DNA of 64,000 bases, from contig NZ_CP149925.1 in the NCBI RefSeq assembly GCF_038087665.1, positions 124,001 through 188,000 on the forward strand, given 5' to 3'. This document shows, piece by piece, positions 7,605 to 14,367 of this stretch (position 1 is the first letter of the stretch; every line of letters starts with the position of its first letter). The stretch comes from Gallaecimonas sp. GXIMD4217 (GTDB lineage Bacteria > Pseudomonadota > Gammaproteobacteria > Enterobacterales > Gallaecimonadaceae). The position numbers and the translations under genes are program-made. Below the pieces are notes generated by a model, which was not told where the DNA came from, did no database searches, and saw only the letters and a list, made by a program, of their open reading frames with translations.

Positions 7605-8912
7605 ATGGATCCCCGACCCTACCGCCAGGTGCTGGCCCTGGCCCTGCCCATGATCCTGTCCAACATCAGCGTGCCGCTGCTGGGGCTGGTGGACACGGCC
7701 GTGATCGGCCACCTGGACGACGCCGCCTTCCTGGGCGGGGTGGCCGTGGGCAGCATGCTGATCACCTTCCTGTTCTGGCTGTGCGGCTTCCTGCGCATGA
7801 GCACCACCGGCCTTATCGCCCAGGCCCACGGCAAAGGCGACGGCCAGGCCCTGGCCGTCTGGCTGGGCAAGGGCCTGGCGGTGGCCCTGGCACTGGCGGC
7901 GGCCTTGCTGGTGCTGCAGTGGCCCATAGGCGAGCTGGGGCTGTGGCTGAGCGGCGGCTCCGAGCAGGTGCGGGCCCAGGCGGCCAGCTATTTCTATATC
8001 CGCATCTGGGCGGCGCCGGCGGCTCTGTGCAACCTGGTGGTGCTGGGCTTTTTGGTGGGACGCCAGGACACCAAGGGGCCCATGGCGCTGCTGCTGCTCG
8101 GCAACGGCGTCAACATGGCGCTGGATCTGCTGCTGGTGGTGGGCCTGGGCTGGCAGGTGGCGGGCGCCGCCCTGGCCTCGGTCATCGCCGACTACCTGGC
8201 CCTGGGGCTGGGCCTGTACCTGGTGGCCAGGCGGCTGCCCGGCGTCCACCGGCACTGGCTGGCCCTGCTTGGCCGCGGTGGCTGGCGGCGGCTGTGGCTG
8301 CTCAACCGCGACATACTGCTGCGCAGCCTCTGCCTGCAGCTCTGCTTCCTGTTCGTCACCTTCCAGGGCGCCCGCCTGGGTGACGCCGTGGTGGCCGCCA
8401 ACGCGGTGCTGCTCAACTTCCTGCTGCTGATCTCCTACGCCCTGGACGGCATCGCCTATGCCGCCGAGGCCCTCACCGGCAAGGCCGTCGGGGAAAAAGA
8501 CGAAATCGGACTGAGGGCCTGGGTGCGGATCTGCGCCCACTGGTCGCTGGCCTTTGCCGGCGCCTTCGTGGTGCTGTTCGCCCTGGGCGGCGAGGCCATC
8601 ATCGCCCTCCTGACGGACGTGGCGGCGGTGCGCCAGGAGGCGGTCCGCTACCTGCCCTGGGTGGTGGCGTTGCCGCTGGTGGCGCTGTGGTGCTACCTCT
8701 ACGATGGCGTCTTCGTGGGTGCCACCCGCGCCAGGGAGATGCGCAACACCATGGTGCTGGCCACCTTCGGGGTCTTCTTCCCGCTGTGGTGGCTGAGCCA
8801 GGGCTGGGGTAACCATGGCCTCTGGCTGGCGCTGAGCGCCTTTTTGGCCACGCGCGGCCTGGCGCTGTGGTGGCTGTACCGCAAACCGGGCTTTGTGACG
8901 GGTTCAGGCTGA
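7605..8912 (+). CDS. dinF: MATE-family multidrug/DinF-type efflux transporter
   Basis: The 435-residue inner-membrane protein has twelve hydrophobic segments in two similar halves, the pattern of MATE exporters that couple drug export to proton or sodium entry. The N-terminal LALPMILSNISVPLLGLVDTAVIGHL and the FLRMSTTGLIAQAHG motif in TM2-TM3 match the DinF subfamily. ATG 7605 is preferred over the in-frame GTG at 7590 because it gives the usual short N-terminus, though the ribosome site is weak. Unlike E. coli dinF it is not next to lexA and no LexA box was seen, so SOS control is not indicated here. Confidence 0.82.
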   Translation: MDPRPYRQVLALALPMILSNISVPLLGLVDTAVIGHLDDAAFLGGVAVGSMLITFLFWLCGFLRMSTTGLIAQAHGKGDGQALAVWLGKGLAVALALAAALLVLQWPIGELGLWLSGGSEQVRAQAASYFYIRIWAAPAALCNLVVLGFLVGRQDTKGPMALLLLGNGVNMALDLLLVVGLGWQVAGAALASVIADYLALGLGLYLVARRLPGVHRHWLALLGRGGWRRLWLLNRDILLRSLCLQLCFLFVTFQGARLGDAVVAANAVLLNFLLLISYALDGIAYAAEALTGKAVGEKDEIGLRAWVRICAHWSLAFAGAFVVLFALGGEAIIALLTDVAAVRQEAVRYLPWVVALPLVALWCYLYDGVFVGATRAREMRNTMVLATFGVFFPLWWLSQGWGNHGLWLALSAFLATRGLALWWLYRKPGFVTGSG

Positions 8913-8963
8913 ATTCATAAGGGGCCCTTTAGGTTTTACTTAACAGCGCCATAGGAGGCCAAT

Positions 8964-9536
8964 ATGAAGAAGACCCTAGCCCTGCTGAGCCTGAGCATTC
9001 TTGCCTTTACCGCCTGGGCCTCGCCGCCGCCAAACCAGGTGCCGCCGCCGAGCCATGGCAAGCCGCCCGCCGCCGTCCCCAAGGCCAAGGGGGCACCGCC
9101 CGCCGCCCACCAGAAGTTCCGCCAGGAGCACAACCGCAAGTGGCAACATCGCCGCTACGACGATGACGACCGCAACCAGTGCTGGGATGCCTGGGGTTAC
9201 AACCTGGGTGGGCGTTTCGACGACGAGCAGCGCTACTTCATCGAGCTGGGCGGCGGTCACTGCCGCGAGCAGCGCCGCGATCACGACCGCGACGGCGACA
9301 TCGACGCCGTGCTGCGCGCCGGCCTGGACCGCGACGACGTCTACAAGGCCATCAACCTGGCCCGGGAGGAGTTCGACCTGAACCGTGCCCGCTTCGTCCG
9401 CGCCACCGAGGTGGACAACAGCATCCGCAACATCCGCTACACCCTGGTGTTCAAGACCCGCCGCGGCTACCGCCATTTCCGGGTCAAGCAGCGGGCCTGG
9501 ACCGGCCAGGTGCGCGACATCTGGGAGGTGCGCTAA
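8964..9536 (+). CDS. Hypothetical exported, charged protein with Pro-rich N-terminus
   Basis: The product (190 residues) has a signal peptide (MKKTLALLSLSILAFTAWA), then a proline/alanine-rich stretch of about 35 residues, then a very charged Asp/Arg region (DDDDR, DHDRDGDID). Two cysteines at about residues 73 and 98 may form a disulfide in the periplasm. The C-terminal 90 residues look like a small alpha-beta domain with repeated Arg. No family was recognised. AGGAGG precedes the ATG by six bases. The next gene on the same strand starts 48 bases later and may be co-transcribed. Confidence 0.6.
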   Translation: MKKTLALLSLSILAFTAWASPPPNQVPPPSHGKPPAAVPKAKGAPPAAHQKFRQEHNRKWQHRRYDDDDRNQCWDAWGYNLGGRFDDEQRYFIELGGGHCREQRRDHDRDGDIDAVLRAGLDRDDVYKAINLAREEFDLNRARFVRATEVDNSIRNIRYTLVFKTRRGYRHFRVKQRAWTGQVRDIWEVR

Positions 9537-9584
9537 GGACGGAGTCGGCGTAGGCTTAGAAGGCCGCTACCCAGGAGTCGCCTT

Positions 9585-10427
9585 GTGAGACTACGCCTCT
9601 GTTCCCTGTTGCTGTTGCCCTGGCTGGCCTGGGCCAAGCCCCTGGCCCTGGTCATACAGGGCGACCAGTATTACCCGCCCTACAGCTACCTGCAGGATGG
9701 CCAGTTCAGGGGCATCTACGTGGATCTGCTCAAGGTCGTCTTCGCCGAGATGCCCGGCTACCAGGTGGAACTGCAGCCCATGCCCTGGAAGCGTGGCCTG
9801 CGCATGCTGGAGCTGGGCGACAGCTTTGCCCTCTTTCCCCCCTACCTGCACCTGAAGGAAAGGCCCTGGATCGGCCGCTACTCGGCGCCCATGCTGGAAG
9901 AAGAAGTGGCGGTGTTCTGCCGCGATGACGTGGTGCTGCCGGACAAGCCCGCCTTCCCGGACGACTTCCAGGGCCTGACCTTCGGCATCAACAGCGGCTT
10001 CGCCCTGGGCGGCGAGGCCTTCCGGCAGGCCGTGGCACAGGGCTGGATCCGCCTGGAAGCGGCCCATTCCAACCAGTCCAACCTGCTGAAGATGGTGCTG
10101 CACCGCATCGACTGCTACATCAACGACCGCCGCGCCATCCTCTTCGATCTCGAGGTGCTGGAGGAGCAGGGCTGGCCCATGGCCCTGGCCGGGATCGGCC
10201 AGAAGGCCAGCGTCTCCAGGGAGATGGCCTACCTGGCCTTCAGCCGTTACGAGAGCCGTTACCCCTACCGGGATGCCTTCGTCGAGGAGTTCAACAGGGT
10301 CCTGGCCAAGGTCAAGGCCAGGGGCGAGCTGGACCGCATCGTCGCTTCCTACCTCAACGGCGCAGCTCAAAGTGGGGAAACAGCGACAGGCCCAGGGCCG
10401 TCAGCGCCGCCAGCGTCGTCTCGCTGA
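9585..10427 (+). CDS. Periplasmic amino-acid-type substrate-binding protein (SBP_bac_3)
   Basis: The 280-residue protein has a signal peptide (1-17) and the bilobed substrate-binding fold of family 3: YYPPYSYLQDGQFRGIYVDLLKVVF at the N-terminus, MPWKRGLRMLELGD, then ITFGINSGF-like hinge residues and RIDCYINDRR. It lacks linked permease and ATPase genes, so it may be a stand-alone binding protein. The start is GTG 9585 after CCAGGAG. The usual family end is near ASYLNG (residue about 260); here reading continues about 20 further residues (Gly/Pro/Ala/Ser-rich) antisense to the 3' end of nrdG, suggesting loss of an earlier stop. Confidence 0.78.
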   Translation: MRLRLCSLLLLPWLAWAKPLALVIQGDQYYPPYSYLQDGQFRGIYVDLLKVVFAEMPGYQVELQPMPWKRGLRMLELGDSFALFPPYLHLKERPWIGRYSAPMLEEEVAVFCRDDVVLPDKPAFPDDFQGLTFGINSGFALGGEAFRQAVAQGWIRLEAAHSNQSNLLKMVLHRIDCYINDRRAILFDLEVLEEQGWPMALAGIGQKASVSREMAYLAFSRYESRYPYRDAFVEEFNRVLAKVKARGELDRIVASYLNGAAQSGETATGPGPSAPPASSR

Positions 10428-11055
10428 CGTTGGGGCGGCCCAGGCCCGGGTCCAGCATCTGGCCGGGCCTGACCAGCTGCAGGGCATGGTGTCTCACGCC
10501 CCTGGCCGCCAGCGACTTCATCAGCATCTTCAGCGCCGCCACCGGCATCAGCTCGCCGTGCCAGGTGGTGCGCACCTCGAAATCCACGCCGCTCTGCAGG
10601 GCCAGATCCAGGCATTGCCAGTGCCGGTCACCCTGGCCGGGCTTGCCTATGATGCCATCCAGGTCCGCCGGCAGGGCCTTGATGTCCAGGCCCAGCCAGT
10701 CCACCAGCTTCAGCAGGGGTTCCAGGTGCTTGGGGGAGACGCCGGCGCTGTGCAGGCCGACCTTGAAGCCCAGGGCCTTCACCTCGGCCATGGCCTGGGC
10801 CAGGCCGGGTTGCAGGCTGGCCTCGCCGCCGCTGAACACCACGGCGTCCAGCAGGCCGGTGCGCTCCTGGAGCCAGGCCCTGATGTCCTGCCAGTCCAGC
10901 TGTTGTTCGGGCTTGCCGCACAGCAGCTCGGGGTTGTGGCAATAGCGGCAACGCCAGGGGCAGCCCTGGCACCAGACCACCGCGGACAGATGAGCCGGAT
11001 AATCCAGGGTGGTGAAGGGGGTGACCCCACTGATGACCAGGGCTGTCTCCGTCAT
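10354..11055 (-). CDS. nrdG: Anaerobic ribonucleotide reductase activating protein (radical SAM)
   Basis: NrdG cleaves S-adenosylmethionine with a 4Fe-4S cluster to create the glycyl radical on the anaerobic ribonucleotide reductase. The cluster motif C-x3-C-x2-C is at residues 32, 36 and 39 (CPWRCRYC), preceded by TPFTTLDYP as in the longer NrdG2-type activases, and FSGGEASLQP supplies the SAM-binding GGE. The 233-residue length is longer than the roughly 155 residues of E. coli NrdG, agreeing with the NrdG2 type. Its ATG overlaps the stop of the small glycyl-radical ORF by four bases, so the two are coupled. Its 3' end overlaps the convergent binding-protein gene by 74 bases. Confidence 0.9.
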   Translation of the reverse strand: MTETALVISGVTPFTTLDYPAHLSAVVWCQGCPWRCRYCHNPELLCGKPEQQLDWQDIRAWLQERTGLLDAVVFSGGEASLQPGLAQAMAEVKALGFKVGLHSAGVSPKHLEPLLKLVDWLGLDIKALPADLDGIIGKPGQGDRHWQCLDLALQSGVDFEVRTTWHGELMPVAALKMLMKSLAARGVRHHALQLVRPGQMLDPGLGRPNVSETTLAALTALGLSLFPHFELRR

Positions 11056-11207
11056 GAGCGGGCGGCGTCCTCGGTGAAGTGGCGGCGCTCGGCGTGCTCG
11101 GCCTGCTTGCCGGGGTTAAAGGCCGATACCGGCCTGTGGTAGCCCATGACCCGGGTCCAGATCTCGCAGCGGGTACGTTCGTTGTCGTTCAGTGGTTTTG
11201 TTTGCAT
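11052..11207 (-). CDS. Separate glycyl-radical peptide of class III ribonucleotide reductase
   Basis: This 51-residue ORF reads like the last segment of class III NrdD: a charged start, then TRVMGYHRPVSAFNPGKQ, in which Gly22 aligns with the radical glycine of E. coli NrdD (RVCGY). It lies 17 bases after the nrdD stop in another frame, with its own AAGGAG eight bases before ATG 11207, and its stop overlaps the nrdG start (ATGA). The preceding NrdD ends after its zinc-finger region without such a glycine loop. Together these facts indicate that the radical-bearing domain is made as a separate polypeptide. A sequencing frameshift is the main alternative, but the ribosome site argues against it. 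Confidence 0.75.
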   Translation of the reverse strand: MQTKPLNDNERTRCEIWTRVMGYHRPVSAFNPGKQAEHAERRHFTEDAARS

Positions 11208-11224
11208 GGTTTTTCTCCTTGGTT

Positions 11225-13204
11225 TCAGCCGGCCTGCCTGGCCAGCAGTTCGTCGTCGCAACGGGGGCAGAACTCGTGCTCCCCGTCCAGGTAGCCGTGT
11301 TTGGGGCAGATGGAAAAGGTGGGGGTGACGGTGATGTAGGGCAGGCGGAACCGGCCCAGGGCGCGCCGCACCAGGGCCTTGCAGGCCTGGATGCTGGAGA
11401 TGCGCTCGGCCATGTACAGGTGCAGCACGGTGCCGCCGGTGTACTTGCACTGCAGCTCGTCCTGGCGGCTCAGGGCCTCGAAGGGATCCTCGGTGAAGCC
11501 CACCGGCAGCTGGCTGGAGTTGGTGTAGTAGGGCTGGTCGTCGGTGCCGGCCTGGAGTATGCCCGGGTAGCGCTTGCGGTCCTCCTTGGCGAAGCGGTAG
11601 GTGGTGCCTTCCGCCGGGGTGGCCTCCAGGTTGTAGAGATGGCCGGTTTCCTCCTGGTACTGGACCATGCGTGCCCGCACGTGATCCAGCAGCGCCACCG
11701 CCAGGGCGTGGCCAGGGTCGCTGCTGATGTCGTGCTCGCCGCCGGTGAAGTTGCGCACCATCTCGTTGATGCCGTTCACCCCCAGGGTGGAGAAGTGGTT
11801 GCGCAGGGTGCCCAGGTAGCGCTTGGTGTAGGGGAACAGGCCCTGGTCCATGAACTGCTGGATCACCTTGCGCTTGAGCTCCAGGCTGTCCCGGCCCAGA
11901 TCCATCAGCTGGTCCAGGCGCGCCAGCAGGCCCGGCCAATCGCCCTGGAACAGGTGGCCCAGGCGGGCGCAGTTGATGGTGACCACCCCCAAGGAGCCGG
12001 TCTGCTCGGCGGAGCCGAACAGGCCGTTGCCGCGCTTGAGCAGCTCGCGCAGATCCAGCTGCAGCCGGCAGCACATGGAGCGGATCTGGTTGGGCTTCAT
12101 GTCGGAATTGATGAAGTTCTGGAAGTAGGGCAGGCCGTAGCGGGCGGTCATCTCGAACAGGCGATCGGCGTTGGCGCTGTCCCAGTCGAAGTCTTCGGTG
12201 ATGTTGTAGGTGGGGATGGGGAAGGTGAACACCCGGCCCTTGGCGTCGCCGGCCTGCATCACCTCGATGTAGGCCCTGTTGATGAGGTCCATCTCCGCCT
12301 GCAGCTCGCCGTAGCAAAACGGCATCTCCTCGCCGGCGATGACCGGCACCTGCTGGCGCAGATCCTCCGGGCAGACCCAGTCGAAGGTGAGGTTGGTGAA
12401 GGGGGTCTGGGTGCCCCAGCGGGACGGTACGTTGAGGTTGTGGATGAACTCCTGGATGCCCTGCTTGACCTCCTCGTAGCTCAGCTTGTCCCGGCGTACG
12501 AAGGGGGCCAGGTAGGTGTCGAAGGAGCTGAACGCCTGGGCGCCGGCCCATTCGTTCTGCAATGTACCCAGGAAATTGACCATCTGCCCCAGGGCGGATC
12601 TCAGGTGCCTGGGCGGGGCCGATTCCACCTTGCCGGGCACGCCGTTGAAGCCCTCGTGCAGCAGGGTGCGCAGCGACCAGCCGGCGCAGTAGCCGCTGAG
12701 CATGTCCAGGTCGTGGATGTGCAGATCGCCGTTGCGGTGGGCCTTGCCGATGGCGGCGTCGTAGATGTGGCTGAGCCAGAAGTTGGCGATGACCTTGCCG
12801 GAGACGTTGAGGATCAGGCCGCCCAGGCTGTAGCCCTGGTTGGCGTTGGCGCTGATGCGCCAGTCCTCGCGCTGGAGGTATTCGTTGATGGTGGCTTCCA
12901 CGTCCACCAGGGTGCCCCTGTCGGCACGCAGGCTGTGGCGGCGCTCCCGGTAGAGGATGTAGGCCTTGGCGGTGGCGAAGTGGCCGGCGGCGGCCAGCAG
13001 CCGTTCCACCTGGTCCTGGATGGCCTCCACCCTGGGCCGCTCCGGCAGGGCCGGCAGCACCTGCTGGCAGAGGGCGGCGGCCTCGTCTTGGTCGAACTCG
13101 CCGGTGGCGCGGCCGGCCTTGGCGATGGCGTGGGTGATGCGGTCGGCATCGAAGGGGGCCAGGCTGCCGTCCCGCTTGACGACCAGGCGCTGCTTGCCAG
13201 ACAT
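11225..13204 (-). CDS. nrdD: Anaerobic (class III) ribonucleoside-triphosphate reductase, main chain
   Basis: NrdD reduces ribonucleoside triphosphates to deoxyribonucleotides without oxygen. The 659-residue chain starts with an ATP-cone regulatory domain (about residues 1-100, with VVKRDGSLAPFDADRI) followed by the ten-stranded barrel, with NFLGTLQNEWAGAQAFSSFD, NSDMKPNQIRSMCCRLQLD and GVVTINCARLGHL as recognisable catalytic-core segments. It ends with a zinc-binding region (SICPKHGYL and CPRCDDE), but no glycyl-radical loop follows; that is in the next small ORF. A TCC-rich start region and GGAG precede ATG 13204. NrdR-like and FNR-like sites upstream indicate induction under anaerobiosis or low dNTP. 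Confidence 0.92.
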   Translation of the reverse strand: MSGKQRLVVKRDGSLAPFDADRITHAIAKAGRATGEFDQDEAAALCQQVLPALPERPRVEAIQDQVERLLAAAGHFATAKAYILYRERRHSLRADRGTLVDVEATINEYLQREDWRISANANQGYSLGGLILNVSGKVIANFWLSHIYDAAIGKAHRNGDLHIHDLDMLSGYCAGWSLRTLLHEGFNGVPGKVESAPPRHLRSALGQMVNFLGTLQNEWAGAQAFSSFDTYLAPFVRRDKLSYEEVKQGIQEFIHNLNVPSRWGTQTPFTNLTFDWVCPEDLRQQVPVIAGEEMPFCYGELQAEMDLINRAYIEVMQAGDAKGRVFTFPIPTYNITEDFDWDSANADRLFEMTARYGLPYFQNFINSDMKPNQIRSMCCRLQLDLRELLKRGNGLFGSAEQTGSLGVVTINCARLGHLFQGDWPGLLARLDQLMDLGRDSLELKRKVIQQFMDQGLFPYTKRYLGTLRNHFSTLGVNGINEMVRNFTGGEHDISSDPGHALAVALLDHVRARMVQYQEETGHLYNLEATPAEGTTYRFAKEDRKRYPGILQAGTDDQPYYTNSSQLPVGFTEDPFEALSRQDELQCKYTGGTVLHLYMAERISSIQACKALVRRALGRFRLPYITVTPTFSICPKHGYLDGEHEFCPRCDDELLARQAG

Positions 13205-13232
13205 GGAGTCTCCTTACTAAATCCAGGGTTAA

Positions 13233-13294
13233 TCACAATATCTTGTGTATTAGATTTAGTTTGAAACCCATATCTTGTGGTTGACCAGGATCAA
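13233..13294 (-). promoter_or_regulatory. Two NrdR-like boxes and an FNR-like box upstream of nrdD
   Basis: 13233-13248 reads TCACAATATCTTGTGT and matches the NrdR consensus ACACwATATmTwGTGT at all but the first base. A second, weaker copy is at 13265-13280 (AACCCATATCTTGTGG, 12 of 16), exactly 32 bases away, the three-turn spacing known for paired NrdR boxes. 13281-13294 reads TTGACCAGGATCAA, close to the FNR/ANR consensus TTGAT-N4-ATCAA. The FNR site is centred about 83 bases before the nrdD ATG. If it acts at -41.5, the start of transcription would fall in the first NrdR box, consistent with NrdR repression. Confidence 0.75.
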
Positions 13295-13373
13295 TAAAGG
13301 GGCATTGCTGCCCATTGGCGATCATGCGGGAAGAGGACTTTTCCCAGGCAGACGCCCGGTGGGGGTAAGGAAA

Positions 13374-13604
13374 TCAGCGGGCCAGGAACTGGCCGAGGCG
13401 GTGGCAGAGGATGCCCACATAGCCGCTGAGGGCCAGCAGCATGCCGGCGCCGCCGATGATAAGGCCGGGCACCTGCAGCAGGGGGTCGAAGCGGCTTCCG
13501 GCCAGGATCAGGGCCAGGCCGGCCAGGAACAGCAGCAGCCCGGTAAAGAAGCGGCGGGCAGCCAACCTTGGCCGGCTGCCCAGGCGCTCGATGAGGGCGC
13601 GCAT
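13374..13604 (-). CDS. Small two-helix membrane protein downstream of nfuA
   Basis: The 76-residue product has a basic N-terminus ([18 protein letters not shown]) and two hydrophobic segments (about residues 20-38 and 46-64), ending in a short basic tail. No family was recognised. Its ATG overlaps the nfuA stop (TGATG), so translation is probably coupled to nfuA. It may be an unrelated envelope gene that simply shares the transcript. Confidence 0.55.
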   Translation of the reverse strand: MRALIERLGSRPRLAARRFFTGLLLFLAGLALILAGSRFDPLLQVPGLIIGGAGMLLALSGYVGILCHRLGQFLAR

Positions 13605-14182
13605 CAGTAGTAGGAGTGTTCGCCGTGCTGGTGCTCGGTGACGTCGCGGACGCCCTTGAGCTCTTCCGGGAACTGGGCCAGCAGCTCCTTCTCGATGCCT
13701 TCCTTGAGGGTCACGTCCACCATGGAGCAGCCGTTACAGCCGCCACCGAACTGCAGTACGGCGATGCCGTCGTCGGTGATCTCCATGATCGCCACCTTGC
13801 CGCCGTGGCCGGCCAGCTGGGGGTTGATCTGGGACTGGATCACATAGTCGACCCGCTCGATCAGCGGCGCATTATCGGCCACCTGGCGCACCTTGGCGTT
13901 GGGGGCCTTGAGGGTCAGCTGGGAGCCCATCTGGTCGCTGGTGAAATCGATCTCGGCGTCCTGCAGGAAGGGGGCGCTCTGCTGGTCCACTATGGCGTCG
14001 AAGCCGTTGAAAGGCAGGTGCTCGTCCGTGGGCTCCACCGCATCCGGCGGACAGTAGGACACGCCGCACTCGGCATTGGCCGTGCCGGGGTTGACCACGA
14101 AGACGCGGATATTGGTGCCGTCGGGCTGGTCGGCCAGCAGTTTTTTGAAGTGGGCCTGGGCGGCCTCGGAAATGCGGATCAT
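13604..14182 (-). CDS. nfuA: Fe-S biogenesis protein NfuA
   Basis: NfuA carries a 4Fe-4S cluster to target enzymes, especially under oxidative stress or iron limitation. The 192-residue protein has the degenerate A-type N-terminal domain (residues 1-95) and a C-terminal Nfu domain with the cluster-binding pair Cys149 and Cys152 in GGGCNGCSM, followed by [10 protein letters not shown]. Length and sequence are very close to the E. coli protein (191 residues). Location near comF and bioH is conserved in Vibrio and relatives. A small membrane-protein gene overlaps its stop. Confidence 0.95.
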   Translation of the reverse strand: MIRISEAAQAHFKKLLADQPDGTNIRVFVVNPGTANAECGVSYCPPDAVEPTDEHLPFNGFDAIVDQQSAPFLQDAEIDFTSDQMGSQLTLKAPNAKVRQVADNAPLIERVDYVIQSQINPQLAGHGGKVAIMEITDDGIAVLQFGGGCNGCSMVDVTLKEGIEKELLAQFPEELKGVRDVTEHQHGEHSYY

Positions 14183-14367
14183 ATCGCCTCGCGAAAACCT
14201 GACTACTTTACTGGGTTATGATAACGCGCCTGGGCGGCGAAACCTAGGCCCTTCTGTTACCTCCAGCGGGGTAGGGCGCGACCAATGGCCCCGGCCCCAT
14301 GACCGCCGGCCTTTTGTTTGGCGCCGGCCTTGAGTAGCCTTTAGCAAAACACCAACAAGGCATTCCC

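Noticed and set aside
11189-11230. Sequencing frameshift as the explanation for the split nrdD
   Set aside because: Not excluded, but AAGGAG at correct spacing to the second ATG and the precise overlap with nrdG make separate translation more likely.
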